DNA of 64,000 nucleotides, taken from NCBI GenBank assembly GCA_002786165.1, contig PEQK01000005.1, positions 62,001 to 126,000 on the forward strand. The letters are read 5' to 3'. This DNA is from Legionella sp. (GTDB lineage Bacteria; Pseudomonadota; Gammaproteobacteria; Legionellales; Legionellaceae). The notes below the pieces were generated by a model, which made no database searches, was not told where the DNA came from, and worked only from the letters and a program-made list of their open reading frames with translations. Every line of letters begins with the position of its first letter. The stretch's first letter is position 1. Shown piece by piece: positions 1-9,920 of the stretch. The position numbers and the translations under genes are program-made.

Positions 1-1383
1 ACGTTGGTCTAAAGGCACCGCATCAAATGCTGTGCCGGTGGCCACCAAAGCTTTTCCTTGTGTCCAATGTAAAATATCAAACGGTTTTGCTTCGCATTTA
101 CTGTCAGGATTAGACAAAGGGAATATAATAGGACGTTCGCAATAACCAGCAAGTGTTGTGATGATCTCTTGCGTAAAATGTCCTGCTTGAGCCGAGCATC
201 CGATTAAAACTGTAGGGCGAAAGGCTTTCACGGTATCCAATAAAGACATCTGGAGTGTATTGTTCGTATTCCATTGTTGGAACTCAAATTGTTTTCTTGC
301 ATAAGGTCGTTGCGCTTCTGTCAAACTCAAATCGGTATCGATCAACAATCCTTGACGATCGACCAAACAAAAACGTTTATGCGCTTCATCCACAGTCAAA
401 CCCAGTCTTACCAAGGCTGCCACAATTTGATCACAAATACCGGTGCCAGCCGAACCTGCGCCATATACCACAAAGCGGTGCTTGACCAAAGGTAGATCAG
501 TGGCAGCAGCAGCGGCTAACAGCGCAGCCAACGCAGTAGCGCCGGTGCCTTGAATATCATCATTGAAAGAGCAAATTTTCTCTTGATATTTCACTAAAAT
601 ACGCCGGGCATTGTCTCGACCAAAATCTTCCCAATGTAAGAATGCATTGGGAAAGTATTGCTGAATGGTTGTGATGAATTTATCCATGAATACATCGTAA
701 GCATCTGTGTCGATGCGCGGATGGCGACACCCTAAATAAAAGGGATCGTCTAAAAGATCTGTATTATTGGTCCCTACATCTAAAAAAATAGGTAAGGTTC
801 GGTTGGGGTCTATGCCGCCACACGCCGAATACACCATTAATTTTGCTACAGGAATGTCCATGCCACCGACACCTTGATCACCAAGACCTAAAACGCCTTC
901 GCCATCTGTCACCACAATCAGATCAATATCTGGGTTAGAGCGATTTTTTAGGATATTGTCCAATTCATCTTGATAGGTGTGCGAAATATATAATCCACGC
1001 GGTTGGCGATATTCTCGATTGAACGTTTGAACGGCTTGACCCACAGTGGGTGTGTAAATAATCGGAATGAATTCTTCCAAATGCTGGCGGATCAACTGAT
1101 AAAATAACATATGGTTTTTATCATGCAAGTTATTGAGATAAATATGTTTTTTCAGAGGCGTACTGTATTGCGAGACTTGCAAATAAGCACGCGTTACTTG
1201 CTCGTCCAATGTTTCAATACGGTGCGGCAACTTACCCAGCAAGCCAAATGCGTCACGTTCACTTTTGGTGAATGCAGTACCTTTGTTCAATTGAGGTAAA
1301 GCCAGTAAATATTTGCCTGAAATAGGCGTTTCTAAAATGATTTCGCCAGTTTTTTTGTCGATGACTTTGTTAAAATCAAGCAT
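1..1383 (-). CDS. maeA: NAD-dependent malic enzyme (5' part, continues past window start)
   Basis: Oxidative decarboxylation of malate to pyruvate. The frame is open from an ATG at 1383 to position 1, giving about 461 residues of a family usually near 560, so the C-terminus lies outside the window. Seen in translation: the N-terminal malic domain with IPIIYTPTVG near residue 110, VVTDGEGVLGLGDQG near 180, the metal-binding segment FLDVGTNNTDLLDDPFY, and the NAD-binding start VVYGAGSAGTGI. The length and the long N-terminal domain fit the SfcA/MaeA type rather than MaeB, which carries a phosphotransacetylase domain; cofactor choice is inferred. It is divergent from rhlE, with 110 bp between the two starts. 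Confidence 0.93.
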   Translation of the reverse strand, partial: MLDFNKVIDKKTGEIILETPISGKYLLALPQLNKGTAFTKSERDAFGLLGKLPHRIETLDEQVTRAYLQVSQYSTPLKKHIYLNNLHDKNHMLFYQLIRQHLEEFIPIIYTPTVGQAVQTFNREYRQPRGLYISHTYQDELDNILKNRSNPDIDLIVVTDGEGVLGLGDQGVGGMDIPVAKLMVYSACGGIDPNRTLPIFLDVGTNNTDLLDDPFYLGCRHPRIDTDAYDVFMDKFITTIQQYFPNAFLHWEDFGRDNARRILVKYQEKICSFNDDIQGTGATALAALLAAAAATDLPLVKHRFVVYGAGSAGTGICDQIVAALVRLGLTVDEAHKRFCLVDRQGLLIDTDLSLTEAQRPYARKQFEFQQWNTNNTLQMSLLDTVKAFRPTVLIGCSAQAGHFTQEIITTLAGYCERPIIFPLSNPDSKCEAKPFDILHWTQGKALVATGTAFDAVPLDQR

Positions 1384-1493
1384 GGAAGTAAACGCCTCAT
1401 TTTGCTATATAATAGCTTAATCATACAAGTTTATTAATTATATGTCTCGTTTATGGTATACTTCTCGCGCTAATAAGACAGAGATTATAAAAC

Positions 1494-2759
1494 ATGACAT
1501 TTTCAACGCTCGGTTTGTCTGAACCGATTTTACGTGCCGTGACCGAATTAGGCTATGACACACCCACACCGATCCAATCTAAAGTGATTCCTATAGTATT
1601 AAAAGGCCAAGATGTATTAGCATCTGCGCAAACAGGCACTGGCAAGACCGCAGGTTTTGTATTGCCTTTATTAGAGCGTTTGGCGTCGATGCCTAGAGCG
1701 TCTTCAAATCAAGTGAGTATTTTGGTCTTAGCGCCTACTCGAGAATTAGCCGCGCAAATCTATGCCAGCGTGCTGCAATATGCTCAGTATCTTCCTAAAG
1801 TCCGTACTGCTGTGGTTTTTGGTGGCGTTAAAATCAACCCCCAAATGATGGCATTGAGAGCCGGTGTTGATATTCTAATTGCCACACCTGGGCGTTTGTT
1901 GGATTTGTTTCAGCAAAGAGCAGTGAAGTTTGATAATGTTCAAGGATTTGTATTGGACGAAGCAGATCGCATGCTGGACATGGGGTTTATTCATGACATC
2001 AAACGAGTCATTTCTCATCTTCCAAAAGTACGCCAAACGTTGCTTTTTTCTGCGACATTTTCCAAAGAAATATGTCTTTTGGCCCAAGCTTTTTTGAATC
2101 AACCCGTTGAAGTGTCTGCCTCACCACGTAATGAAACGGCAGCTGAGGTATCGCAAGTCATTCATCCAGTTGATAAAGCTCGCAAAGCAGCTTTATTAAG
2201 CCATTTGATTCGTGAGAAAGCTTGGCATCAAGTCTTGGTGTTTTCGCGTACAAAACATGGTGCGAATAAATTAGTAAAACAGCTATCGCTGGATGGCATA
2301 GAAGCCTTGGCGATTCATGGCAATAAATCTCAAGCCCAACGCACCAAAGCACTGGCTCATTTTAAAGACGGCAAAGTACAAGTATTGGTGGCGACGGATA
2401 TTGCAGCCAGAGGTATTGATATTGATCAGCTTCCTGTAGTGATTAATTTTGATTTGCCCCAGGTGGCAGAAGATTATGTGCATCGTATTGGTCGAACTGG
2501 ACGTGCGGGTGCGGTGGGTGCGGCAATTTCCTTGGTGTGCGCTGATGAAATCAAACAACTGATGGATATCGAGAAACTCATCAAATCACAAATTCGACGT
2601 GTAGAGATTGATGATTTTGAACCTCAACATCAATTGCCGACGAAAGTGGCTTCTTCGTCATCCTCAAGACCACAACATGCGTCTCAAAGACCGAGACAAC
2701 AAGCTCCTAGAAAAAATTACCGTTCGGGAAGATCAAAAGACTCCACTGATAAAAGGTAA
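1494..2759 (+). CDS. rhlE: DEAD-box ATP-dependent RNA helicase, RhlE type
   Basis: Cytoplasmic RNA helicase for RNA remodelling (ribosome assembly, decay or cold adaptation in the family). Motifs in order: Q-motif region TPTPIQ, Walker [25 protein letters not shown] in [16 protein letters not shown] in LFSATF, and the C-terminal RecA domain with [10 protein letters not shown] and [10 protein letters not shown]. The tail after about residue 375 is basic and rich in Ser, Arg and Gln, as is usual for RhlE. At 421 residues it has normal length. A TATACT-like -10 hexamer lies near 1456. The next gene starts four bases downstream of its stop, suggesting co-transcription. Confidence 0.93.
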   Translation: MTFSTLGLSEPILRAVTELGYDTPTPIQSKVIPIVLKGQDVLASAQTGTGKTAGFVLPLLERLASMPRASSNQVSILVLAPTRELAAQIYASVLQYAQYLPKVRTAVVFGGVKINPQMMALRAGVDILIATPGRLLDLFQQRAVKFDNVQGFVLDEADRMLDMGFIHDIKRVISHLPKVRQTLLFSATFSKEICLLAQAFLNQPVEVSASPRNETAAEVSQVIHPVDKARKAALLSHLIREKAWHQVLVFSRTKHGANKLVKQLSLDGIEALAIHGNKSQAQRTKALAHFKDGKVQVLVATDIAARGIDIDQLPVVINFDLPQVAEDYVHRIGRTGRAGAVGAAISLVCADEIKQLMDIEKLIKSQIRRVEIDDFEPQHQLPTKVASSSSSRPQHASQRPRQQAPRKNYRSGRSKDSTDKR

Positions 2760-2763
2760 CACC

Positions 2764-3129
2764 ATGATCAAAAAGATGTTGATAGGATTGGTAGTGATGT
2801 CGTATATCCATACAGGGTTTTCCAAAGGAGCCATGTATTATCGTGAGCATCCAGGCGACATCACCGCTGCATTATTGGCTTGCCCAGACCATCAGCCTCA
2901 AGGTGTGAGTTGCGAGATCATGAGCCAAATTGCAAAAGACACCAGCGTTTTATTGCATGAGTTAGAGCAAAGTCCGCAAAAATTTGGCTTGAACATTATG
3001 TTGATTCAGGCGAGTATAGCCAAACAAATTCAAGCACAAGACGTCAAATCACAAGCATGGGCTCAAAATCAAACCGAACTTCATGCAAGATTGGCTTTAA
3101 TTAAATTGTTACAATCGCCCCATAGGTGA
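2764..3129 (+). CDS. Small secreted protein of unknown function
   Basis: A 121-residue product. The start at 2764 is preferred over an upstream start at 2608 because the latter overlaps rhlE by 150 bp, while 2764 directly begins a signal-peptide-like segment ([22 protein letters not shown]). The mature part is mostly helical, with two cysteines ([12 protein letters not shown]) that could form a disulfide in the periplasm. I recognise no family. It sits between rhlE and surE, four bases from each neighbour, so it is probably translated from a shared mRNA. Confidence 0.7.
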   Translation: MIKKMLIGLVVMSYIHTGFSKGAMYYREHPGDITAALLACPDHQPQGVSCEIMSQIAKDTSVLLHELEQSPQKFGLNIMLIQASIAKQIQAQDVKSQAWAQNQTELHARLALIKLLQSPHR

Positions 3130-3133
3130 GAAG

Positions 3134-3889
3134 ATGAGAATATTGATCAGTAACGATGATGGTGTGCTGGCGCCTGGGATTCATGCATTAAGTCAAGCGA
3201 TGGCTTCTTTGGGTGACATTGAAGTGATTGCTCCAGATAGAAATCGCAGTGGTGCCAGTAATTCTTTGACGTTACTTCGACCTTTGCGCGTGCGTCGTTT
3301 AGAAAATACGTATCATAGTGTTGACGGCACACCCACAGATTGTGTCCATATGGCATTAACAGGTTATTTTGATCAACCATTTGATATGGTGGTTTCGGGC
3401 ATCAATGAAGGCGCTAATCTAGGCGATGATGTGTTGTATTCTGGTACTGTCGCTGCTGCTATGGAAGGATGTACGATGGGACTACCTGCGATGGCGGTAT
3501 CATTAGTTGGACGTCAATGTCTTCATTACGCAACCGCAGCGCAAATTGCACTACAGTTGATGATAAAGTTGCATCAAGAGCCGCTTCCTGCTCAAACAAT
3601 TTTAAATGTAAATGTTCCTGATCTACCTTTAGAGGAGATCAAAGGGATGGAAATCACGCGTTTGGGAACAAGGCATAATGCAGAGCCTTTGCATCAATTA
3701 CAAGACCCTAGAGACCAAACGATCTATTGGATTGGCCAGGCCGGTTTACAAAATGAAGCAGGGCCTGGTACAGATTTTTATGCGGTGGGGCGTGGCTATG
3801 TCTCTATCACGCCTTTACACTTGGATATGACTCATTATAAGATTTTTGATCAAATCTCGTCATGGGTAGATGGAATTTCAATCAAATGA
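3134..3889 (+). CDS. surE: 5'/3'-nucleotidase SurE
   Basis: Metal-dependent nucleoside monophosphate phosphatase linked to stationary-phase survival. The N-terminal ISNDDG carries the metal-binding Asp8-Asp9 pair; [11 protein letters not shown] supplies the active-site Ser and Asn; [25 protein letters not shown] is the second conserved block. The 251 residues match the family. An RBS-like GTGAGAAG precedes the ATG at 3134. It overlaps the following membrane protein gene by four bases (ATGA at 3886), which indicates translational coupling. The order surE ... nlpD ... rpoS is the classic gammaproteobacterial stationary-phase cluster; the methyltransferase gene pcm, often found after surE, is absent here. 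Confidence 0.96.
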   Translation: MRILISNDDGVLAPGIHALSQAMASLGDIEVIAPDRNRSGASNSLTLLRPLRVRRLENTYHSVDGTPTDCVHMALTGYFDQPFDMVVSGINEGANLGDDVLYSGTVAAAMEGCTMGLPAMAVSLVGRQCLHYATAAQIALQLMIKLHQEPLPAQTILNVNVPDLPLEEIKGMEITRLGTRHNAEPLHQLQDPRDQTIYWIGQAGLQNEAGPGTDFYAVGRGYVSITPLHLDMTHYKIFDQISSWVDGISIK

Positions 3890-4473
3890 TAAAAATATTT
3901 TCTTACCTTTACGACAAAAGCATTGCTTGGTCAAGTCATCCAAACGCGCACTATTATTTAGGTGGTGTGTCTTTTATGGAATCTTCATTTTTTCCTATCC
4001 CACCCGATGTGATGTTGGTCACTATGGGATTGGCCAAACCTAAAAATGTTTGGTATTACGCTTTGATTGCGACGCTATGTTCTGTTGCAGGTGGCATATT
4101 GGGATATATCATTGGTTATTACGCCATGATGTTGGTTGAGCCTTACTTGATGGCATCTTCTTTTGGTCCCAAATTTCAACAAGTTGTTGCTTGGTTTGAT
4201 CATTTTGGAATTTGGATGGTGGTTTTAGCGGGATTTACACCGTTTCCCTATAAAGTATTTACCATTTCCGCAGGCGCAATGCATATGTGGTTTCCTTTGT
4301 TTTTCTTAGGCTCAATTCTAGGAAGAGGGCTACGGTTTTTCCTCGTCTGCGCTATTGTGCATGTTAGTGCAGATCGCTTTGAAAAACATTTTAAACGCTA
4401 CATTGATCTGATCGGTTGGTCAGTATTATTGATTGCTGTAGGCGTATTCGTCTGGATGAAGTGGTTCACCTAA
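3886..4473 (+). CDS. yqaA: YqaA/DedA-like (SNARE-associated family) inner membrane protein
   Basis: A 195-residue membrane protein of the DedA/VTT superfamily. The start at 3886 ([11 protein letters not shown]) overlaps the surE stop by four bases and is preferred over an ATG 24 bp upstream. Seen: a conserved N-terminal block [16 protein letters not shown], then G-rich helices ([11 protein letters not shown]), the typical [15 protein letters not shown] segment near residue 120, and about four to five membrane segments. DedA proteins are linked to lipid-carrier flipping and membrane homeostasis; the YqaA branch has no settled function. It lies two bases upstream of nlpD. Confidence 0.85.
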   Translation: MIKIFSYLYDKSIAWSSHPNAHYYLGGVSFMESSFFPIPPDVMLVTMGLAKPKNVWYYALIATLCSVAGGILGYIIGYYAMMLVEPYLMASSFGPKFQQVVAWFDHFGIWMVVLAGFTPFPYKVFTISAGAMHMWFPLFFLGSILGRGLRFFLVCAIVHVSADRFEKHFKRYIDLIGWSVLLIAVGVFVWMKWFT

Positions 4474-4474
4474 T

Positions 4475-5191
4475 ATGTGGAAATGGCTTGTTATTTGCTT
4501 ATTTGTAGGGTGTTTAACTGCGTGCGAAGAGCGTAGCACATTGGCGCCTGTGGTCGAAGCCAATTGGAGGGCGTCCAAGGTAGCCGCTACCCACAGAGTA
4601 CAGCGAGGTGAAACCATGTATTCTATCGCTTTTCGCTATGACCTAGATTATCGCCAGCTGGCAGCTACCAATCATATTCCAAGTCCCTATCTTTTAGCGG
4701 TAGGACAAACCATTTATTTAAAATCTCCTAAGCCGCATCCCGTCTTTCGTCCAGCTTACATATCTCCAAAACTTGCTCCAGCCCGTGCATGGCATCCTCA
4801 GCCTCCTAAAGTCACAAGACGAGCAGGAGGAGGGGCGTGGTTGTGGCCAGCGCAGGGGGTTGTATTAACCAGTTTTTCTCCTCAACAAGGCAAAAAAGGC
4901 ATTGATATCGCAGGCCGACCTGGCCAATCTATTCGCGCTACAGCGAATGGTACCGTGGCTTATGCAGGTGATGGGTTGCCTGGGTATGGCAATTTGATTT
5001 TAATCAAACATGACAATCAGTTTCTCAGTGCCTATGGCTATAATGCGCGTAATTTGGTGCGTGAAGGACAAACTGTGCGAGCGGGCCAGGTGATTGCTGT
5101 GATGGGCATGAGTCCATACCATCGCAACGCAGTCCATTTCGAACTTAGAAAAGCCGGCCAACCTACTAATCCTAGGTATTTTTTACACTAA
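4475..5191 (+). CDS. nlpD: Lipoprotein NlpD: LysM plus LytM (degenerate M23) amidase activator
   Basis: Outer-membrane lipoprotein that, in relatives, activates peptidoglycan amidases during division. Seen: a signal peptide with lipobox LTAC (lipidated Cys17), a LysM domain at about residues 38-82 (THRVQRGETMYSIAFRY), and a LytM domain at about 140-235. The LytM domain keeps KGIDIAG and VHFEL but lacks the first zinc His, and HNARN-type ligands are replaced (SAYGYNARN), as in E. coli NlpD, so it should be non-catalytic. At 238 residues it is shorter than E. coli NlpD because the linker is short. In E. coli the rpoS promoter lies inside nlpD; here another gene intervenes. Confidence 0.93.
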   Translation: MWKWLVICLFVGCLTACEERSTLAPVVEANWRASKVAATHRVQRGETMYSIAFRYDLDYRQLAATNHIPSPYLLAVGQTIYLKSPKPHPVFRPAYISPKLAPARAWHPQPPKVTRRAGGGAWLWPAQGVVLTSFSPQQGKKGIDIAGRPGQSIRATANGTVAYAGDGLPGYGNLILIKHDNQFLSAYGYNARNLVREGQTVRAGQVIAVMGMSPYHRNAVHFELRKAGQPTNPRYFLH

Positions 5192-5350
5192 GGTTATCCG
5201 AAGTAGGTATCCAAAGGGAGGATGAGGGTGATTTTAATAAATGTGCGTTTGCCTGTTATCAATTACGCAAAAAAAATAATTTAGTCTAAAATTAAAGCAT
5301 ATTAACTTTATTTGTCTGAACGACCAAAGACAACATATCGGAGCATACGC

Positions 5351-6463
5351 ATGACTATTTATTATCAATTAGAAGGGGATTCAAAAAAATATACCTGTTC
5401 AAACTATATCATTCCTCCTGATCATATAAACAAAATATCAAAGTTACATTTCGATAATGAAATAGCAAGTAATATCAGATTTGGTTTGGGTATGTTCAAA
5501 AATAAAAAATATAGTTTTCCTGTATTAAAAAGGATGGAAATTACGAAGACTGATACAATTGATTTTTCTTTCGTTAAAAATAATTTTAGTACTGTATTGC
5601 CTGTTTTAGAGAGTGTGGATTTGGCAAATAAAAAATCATATGCTCGTTTAGAAGATATTCCTTCTCACACTACATCAAATGAAACTCAGAGTGATAACGA
5701 ACCTGAATTGACTATAAGAGTGTTTCAGAGTAACACTCTAAAATCAGTGCCAAATAATAATAATTCCTGGCGTAGTCGTTCTTATCAAGCGTCAATGTCT
5801 GAAGATGATACAAGTTCTATTGATGAACGCAGTACAATTGAAGATGATAGTGATGAAGAATATGCTTCTGATTCAGAAGCCTCTTTTCAAGTGCGAAAAC
5901 AATCGCCTTTGATGCCACCGGTTAGATCTGTCGCAGAGCCTCGTACGGTGAGTAGAGAAGACGAACCGCCTCTAAAACACATGACCTCGAGGGCGACAAA
6001 AATTGCACAATATCAATCAAGAAGTGAGCAGGACACAACACGTGCCTCAATGATCCCTTTGCATACTAGAGATCTCAGCATGCACGCTGTATTAGACACG
6101 CCGCGAGAACGAAATTTAGAAGATATTCAAACATCTATATGGAGCGCATTGGAAGAGTATAGTAATGACACAGATTCCTATGCCGTGGGTATTGAGGATA
6201 CTATGGTTGTATTGTACCACGATGATATCCCAGTGTTAAACGTGATTTCTGATGATACGGTTCATGTTTCTAAAGACTGGAAAAATGATCAGTCCATGTC
6301 ACTAGAGAATAAAGCGTTGATAGTACTAGCCTCTTTAGGAATTCCTCCTTGTCCTGAGGACATTGAGATAAGTAACGAACACTCAGCTTTGGGGCAAGCT
6401 GTTCGTGAGCAGTTTGATGCGCTACGCCACGACAATGACGATAGCCATTCCATGTCTATTTAA
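5351..6463 (+). CDS. Unknown acidic 370-residue protein between nlpD and rpoS
   Basis: The start at 5351 has a CGGAG RBS seven bases upstream; a TTG further up (5312) is less likely. The product starts MTIYYQLEGDSKKY, has a Leu-rich stretch, then a long low-complexity, probably disordered middle (about residues 130-230) full of Ser, Glu and Asp (SMSEDDTSSIDERS), and a folded C-terminal third (ALEEYSNDTDSYAVGIED). There is no signal peptide or membrane segment. No family recognised. Its position splits a pair that is normally adjacent (nlpD-rpoS), so it is probably a lineage-specific insertion; disordered acidic proteins like this are common among type IV effectors, but that is only a guess. 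A hairpin at 6472-6502 follows. Confidence 0.7.
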   Translation: MTIYYQLEGDSKKYTCSNYIIPPDHINKISKLHFDNEIASNIRFGLGMFKNKKYSFPVLKRMEITKTDTIDFSFVKNNFSTVLPVLESVDLANKKSYARLEDIPSHTTSNETQSDNEPELTIRVFQSNTLKSVPNNNNSWRSRSYQASMSEDDTSSIDERSTIEDDSDEEYASDSEASFQVRKQSPLMPPVRSVAEPRTVSREDEPPLKHMTSRATKIAQYQSRSEQDTTRASMIPLHTRDLSMHAVLDTPRERNLEDIQTSIWSALEEYSNDTDSYAVGIEDTMVVLYHDDIPVLNVISDDTVHVSKDWKNDQSMSLENKALIVLASLGIPPCPEDIEISNEHSALGQAVREQFDALRHDNDDSHSMSI

Positions 6464-6471
6464 CGTCTGTT

Positions 6472-6502
6472 TCCTAGATCCTTCGAATAGAAAGATCTAG
6501 GA
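6472..6502 (+). terminator. Hairpin after the unknown gene, upstream of rpoS
   Basis: Perfect 9-bp inverted repeat TCCTAGATC (6472-6480) and GATCTAGGA (6494-6502) around a 13-base loop, followed by CTTTTCATT. The T-tract is weak, so termination may be partial. It separates the unknown gene from rpoS and suggests that rpoS has its own promoter in 6503-6628. Confidence 0.55.
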
Positions 6503-6628
6503 CTTTTCATTGCATCACGATTTCCCTACGATCATCATGTTTTATCTCATCTAAACACTTCAACCTATGGCTTTTATTCCTATATTCGTATAATTTAAAA
6601 GGAAGCATGACTATATTCAGGGAAAAAC

Positions 6629-7642
6629 ATGAATCAGGACGATGAAGTGTTGAACAAAGAACATGACGAAAAAACCGAGGATTTGGATCTTGATGATATG
6701 CCTTTGGAAGAAGAATTAGAGATCAAAGACGTATTAGTGAGTAAGGATGAGCCTGATTTTAATGACAAAGAAGCTTTTCCTAGTTATCAAAATGGCGGCA
6801 AACGCATCACGCGTGTGATGGATGCGACCCAAATTTATTTGAATGAAATTGGTTTTTCACCTTTATTGAGTGCGGAAGAAGAAGTGCATTATGCCAAATT
6901 GGCTTTAAAAGGCGACGAAGCAGCTCGTAAAAAAATGATTGAATCCAATCTGCGCTTGGTGGTAAAAATTTCTCGTCATTATCTCAATCGTGGTTTACCT
7001 TTGTTAGATTTGATTGAAGAAGGTAACTTAGGATTGATGAAATCGGTAGAAAAATTTGATCCCGACCGTGGATTTCGATTTTCTACCTATGCGACTTGGT
7101 GGATTCGCCAAACCATTGAACGTGCCTTAATGAATCAAACACGCACCATTCGCTTGCCAATTCATGTGCTGAAAGAGTTAAATGTCTATCTTCGCGCAGC
7201 TCGCCAATTAACCCAAAAATTAGATCATGAACCATCCGCAGAAGAAATTGCGGACATGTTGGATGTGCCGTTAGAGGATGTGGAGAAATTATTGTATTTG
7301 AATGATAAAGTGACGTCATTTGACTCTCCCATTGGTCACGATGAAAACAAGTCTTTATTAGACACGATCCCTGATGAAAACAGCACAAATCCAGCTATTT
7401 TATTGACCGATGAAAATTTGCGCATGCAAATTGAAGAATTTTTGGATGAATTAACTGAAAATCAACAACAAGTCATCGCTCGACGTTTTGGATTACGAGG
7501 ATTTGAAAAGGCCACTTTAGAAGAAGTAGGCGCTGAAATAGATCTGACGCGTGAGAGAGTACGTCAAATTCAAGTAGAAGCCTTGAAAACATTAAGAAAA
7601 CTTTTAGAACAATCAGGATTAACACACGATGATTTGTTTTAA
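6629..7642 (+). CDS. rpoS: RNA polymerase sigma factor RpoS (sigma-38)
   Basis: Stationary-phase/stress sigma factor. The first 60 residues are acidic; region 1.2 starts at [16 protein letters not shown]; region 2 has [16 protein letters not shown] and [22 protein letters not shown] (core binding, -10 recognition and melting); region 3 has [15 protein letters not shown]; region 4 has RFGLRG and the helix-turn-helix [20 protein letters not shown]. The 337 residues match RpoS, and the nlpD/surE neighbourhood separates it from RpoD and RpoH. A 165-bp leader precedes it. In Legionella and Coxiella RpoS helps drive the switch to the transmissive or small-cell form; a similar role here is inferred. 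Confidence 0.96.
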   Translation: MNQDDEVLNKEHDEKTEDLDLDDMPLEEELEIKDVLVSKDEPDFNDKEAFPSYQNGGKRITRVMDATQIYLNEIGFSPLLSAEEEVHYAKLALKGDEAARKKMIESNLRLVVKISRHYLNRGLPLLDLIEEGNLGLMKSVEKFDPDRGFRFSTYATWWIRQTIERALMNQTRTIRLPIHVLKELNVYLRAARQLTQKLDHEPSAEEIADMLDVPLEDVEKLLYLNDKVTSFDSPIGHDENKSLLDTIPDENSTNPAILLTDENLRMQIEEFLDELTENQQQVIARRFGLRGFEKATLEEVGAEIDLTRERVRQIQVEALKTLRKLLEQSGLTHDDLF

Positions 7643-7647
7643 TTATA

Positions 7648-7685
7648 TACAATTTGATTGTATTGTGATATACTAATCAGTAACA
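7648..7685 (+). promoter_or_regulatory. Palindrome plus -10-like box upstream of the 266-residue gene
   Basis: TACAAT-TTG-ATTGTA (7648-7662) is a 6-bp palindrome, followed at once by TATTGTGATATACTAAT, which contains a TATACT-like -10. It lies in the 66 bp between rpoS and the next gene. A promoter with an overlapping operator would look like this; no regulator can be named. Confidence 0.35.
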
Positions 7686-7708
7686 TAATAGGTACTGGAG
7701 TATATCAC

Positions 7709-8509
7709 ATGAATAATAAACATGATTTTACCATTTCAAATTCATCATGGTCGCGATTTTGGAAGCACCGTAATTTCAACTTGATTGATAACGCGCCCGC
7801 TGATTTATTTGTGGCGTCTGCATCTACAAACACCATGAGTGATTGGAATAGGTTAATTAATAGTAAAGAGAAATGCTCTTACTACATCAACGGAGAGCAG
7901 CTTTCTAAATTAAGACATAACAAACCTTTTGAAACAGCCGATGAATTTCAAACATTTCTTAAAGAGCAACTTTTTAAAGATCAATCTCCAGAAAAGCAAG
8001 AGCAACTTGTGGCCATGGTATTGGCATTCGGATATCAATCTGGTTTGTTCCATGCGACCAGCAGCGCTATTACCAAAATGGTGGGTGATAAAAATGCAAC
8101 AAGCACATATAAAATTGCATTAAGTCAACCCGATATGCAAATTCATTTGATCACGGACAACGGTGGCTTAAGAGTGATTGAACAAAACGAATATCGAACC
8201 TGGACTGATCTTTCAGGCAAAGGCAAACATACCTGTACCGATAAAGAGTATTACGCAAAAACTCAAACCATCTATGCGATGACGCCCGAGCATATTGAAA
8301 TGCGTGATTTACTCGTAGATTGCCCAAGCCGACATTTAGCGCATATTTTTGATGAACGCCCTGGACAAGAACAAATGATGCGTTTTCCTGTTTTAAGAGA
8401 ACTGATTGCCACTATCATTGCAGTATTACTGAATCGAGCTGGCTTTGGTGAAGAAAATGCAGCAGCTCCTGAGGCGAAGAGTTTGCATCGCCCTCAGTTT
8501 GGTGGATAA
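7709..8509 (+). CDS. Unknown cytoplasmic protein downstream of rpoS
   Basis: A 266-residue product. The start at 7709 has a CTGGAG RBS eight bases upstream and is preferred over 7658. No signal peptide. Features: a Trp/Arg-rich start (SWSRFWKHRNFN), a glutamine/glutamate helix (DQSPEKQEQLVAMV), a central FGYQSGLFHATSS block, a hydrophobic helix near the C-terminus (LRELIATIIAVLLNRAGFG), and a Glu-Glu-Asn-Ala-rich tail. I recognise no family. A tail rich in Glu and short polar residues resembles Dot/Icm translocation signals, but this is weak. It ends before the hairpin at 8538-8560. Confidence 0.65.
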   Translation: MNNKHDFTISNSSWSRFWKHRNFNLIDNAPADLFVASASTNTMSDWNRLINSKEKCSYYINGEQLSKLRHNKPFETADEFQTFLKEQLFKDQSPEKQEQLVAMVLAFGYQSGLFHATSSAITKMVGDKNATSTYKIALSQPDMQIHLITDNGGLRVIEQNEYRTWTDLSGKGKHTCTDKEYYAKTQTIYAMTPEHIEMRDLLVDCPSRHLAHIFDERPGQEQMMRFPVLRELIATIIAVLLNRAGFGEENAAAPEAKSLHRPQFGG

Positions 8510-8537
8510 AAATCAATTGCCTAGATCACTGTCCTAC

Positions 8538-8560
8538 ATACCGCGACTTGTTCGCGGTAT
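8538..8560. terminator. Bidirectional hairpin with CTTGT loop
   Basis: Perfect 9-bp stem ATACCGCGA (8538-8546) and TCGCGGTAT (8552-8560) around the loop CTTGT. It lies between the convergent 266-residue gene and hmgA and could end both transcripts. The same stem-loop design recurs at 60395-60415 and, altered, at 30941-30960 and 34651-34668, so it is also a member of a dispersed repeat family. Confidence 0.6.
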
Positions 8561-8562
8561 CT

Positions 8563-9804
8563 TCATGCCTTAAACCCTTGCCAACATTCTGAGTATTTTT
8601 TTTGTCTTGCCGGATGAGCCAATGCTTCGCTGGTAAATAACCACGGATCACAAGATTCAAACATAAAAGCTAGGGTATTGGCATAATAGTCCGGTTGTAG
8701 TGTTTGTACACTCGCTTGTTGGTAGACCTCATAATCGGGACCATGCGGGGTCATGCAATTGTGAATACTGATGCCACCCACATCAAAGCCATTTGATTTC
8801 GCATCATATTGACCTTGTATCAGTCCCATGAACTCACTCATGATATTTCGATGAAAGTAAGGGGGGCGGAACGTATGTTCGGCCACCATCCATCTGGGTG
8901 GAAAAATGACGAAATCCAATTGTGGAACCCCAGGATATTCACTCTCAGACGTGAGTACTGTAAAAATAGAAGGATCGGGGTGATCAAAGCTGACGGTATG
9001 CAAGGTATTGAATAGGGACAAATCATACCCATATGGAGCGTAATTACCTTGCCAAGCGACCACATTCAAGGGGGAATGCGCACATGTGGTGTGCCATAAG
9101 TGATGTTGATATTTGCTGATGATTTGTTTGTCACCTGAAGTGGACTCTATGGCCGCGGTGGGATAAAAAAAGTGGCGGGGATTGGCCAAACCATTGGCAC
9201 CCATCACGCCCAATTGAGGTAAAGTGAGCGGCTGTCCACCATGTTCACACAGATATCCCGCCGCAAATGTATCTTTTAAGTCTACTTTAAATATTACACC
9301 TCGCGGTATAACAGCAATCATGCCCACTGAAATCTCCAGCAGACCCATTTCTGTATGTAAAATCAGAGTCCCAGAATAAGGGACCAGTAATAATTCACCA
9401 TCATGATTGACCATATAGCGATCTTGCATTGATTGTGTGCATTGATAAATATAGGTTTGACTGAACTGAGATCCTGCGATATGCAAGAGACCATCTATAA
9501 AATCTTGAGCTTTTTTTGGTTTAGAAAAGGGAGACCAACGCATAGGGTTTGGAGGTTGTAGCGGTGCAAAAGGTTGTTTCATAGAGGCGGTGGTGTAAGG
9601 TTGGTAATCAGCATGTGCCACAGATGGCCGTTTTCGGTACAGCCACGTATGTAAATTCAAATGTCTTGGCCGGCTGAATGCGCTGCCGCTGAGTTGTTCT
9701 GCGAATAAATTGTGGGCACAGTGTTGAGGGGAGTTTTGCTTGGTGGGTAAAGCGCCCGTCATACATTCTGTTTGATGATGATTTCCAAATCCATAGAGAT
9801 ACAT
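8563..9804 (-). CDS. hmgA: Homogentisate 1,2-dioxygenase
   Basis: Fe(II) enzyme that opens the ring of homogentisate to maleylacetoacetate in Phe/Tyr breakdown. The start [13 protein letters not shown] is typical (GFGNxxxTE). The C-terminal iron site is in [27 protein letters not shown] (His and Glu ligands) and in the later MTPHGPDYE (His). The 413 residues are slightly short of the usual 430-440. It stands alone; the rest of the pathway (hppD, fahA, maiA) is at 38428-41076. Loss of HmgA causes pyomelanin formation in other bacteria, so separate control of this gene could set pigment output (inference). Confidence 0.95.
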   Translation of the reverse strand: MYLYGFGNHHQTECMTGALPTKQNSPQHCAHNLFAEQLSGSAFSRPRHLNLHTWLYRKRPSVAHADYQPYTTASMKQPFAPLQPPNPMRWSPFSKPKKAQDFIDGLLHIAGSQFSQTYIYQCTQSMQDRYMVNHDGELLLVPYSGTLILHTEMGLLEISVGMIAVIPRGVIFKVDLKDTFAAGYLCEHGGQPLTLPQLGVMGANGLANPRHFFYPTAAIESTSGDKQIISKYQHHLWHTTCAHSPLNVVAWQGNYAPYGYDLSLFNTLHTVSFDHPDPSIFTVLTSESEYPGVPQLDFVIFPPRWMVAEHTFRPPYFHRNIMSEFMGLIQGQYDAKSNGFDVGGISIHNCMTPHGPDYEVYQQASVQTLQPDYYANTLAFMFESCDPWLFTSEALAHPARQKKYSECWQGFKA

Positions 9805-9920
9805 GCTAGTCCTTAATCATCGTAGCCAGCCAGTTCAGTTTAGATTGCCCCAGCGTTTAAGTTTTGTCAATTTTTGCGGGCTGTCATATAATCATCATTT
9901 TTAGCTGTAGAGGATCAAAC

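Noticed and set aside
1384-1493. Riboswitch or operator between maeA and rhlE
   Set aside because: The gap is short and AT-rich with only promoter-like hexamers; no convincing palindrome.
2608-2763. Longer N-terminus for the small secreted protein after rhlE
   Set aside because: It would overlap rhlE by 150 bp in another frame and hide an obvious signal peptide that begins at 2764.
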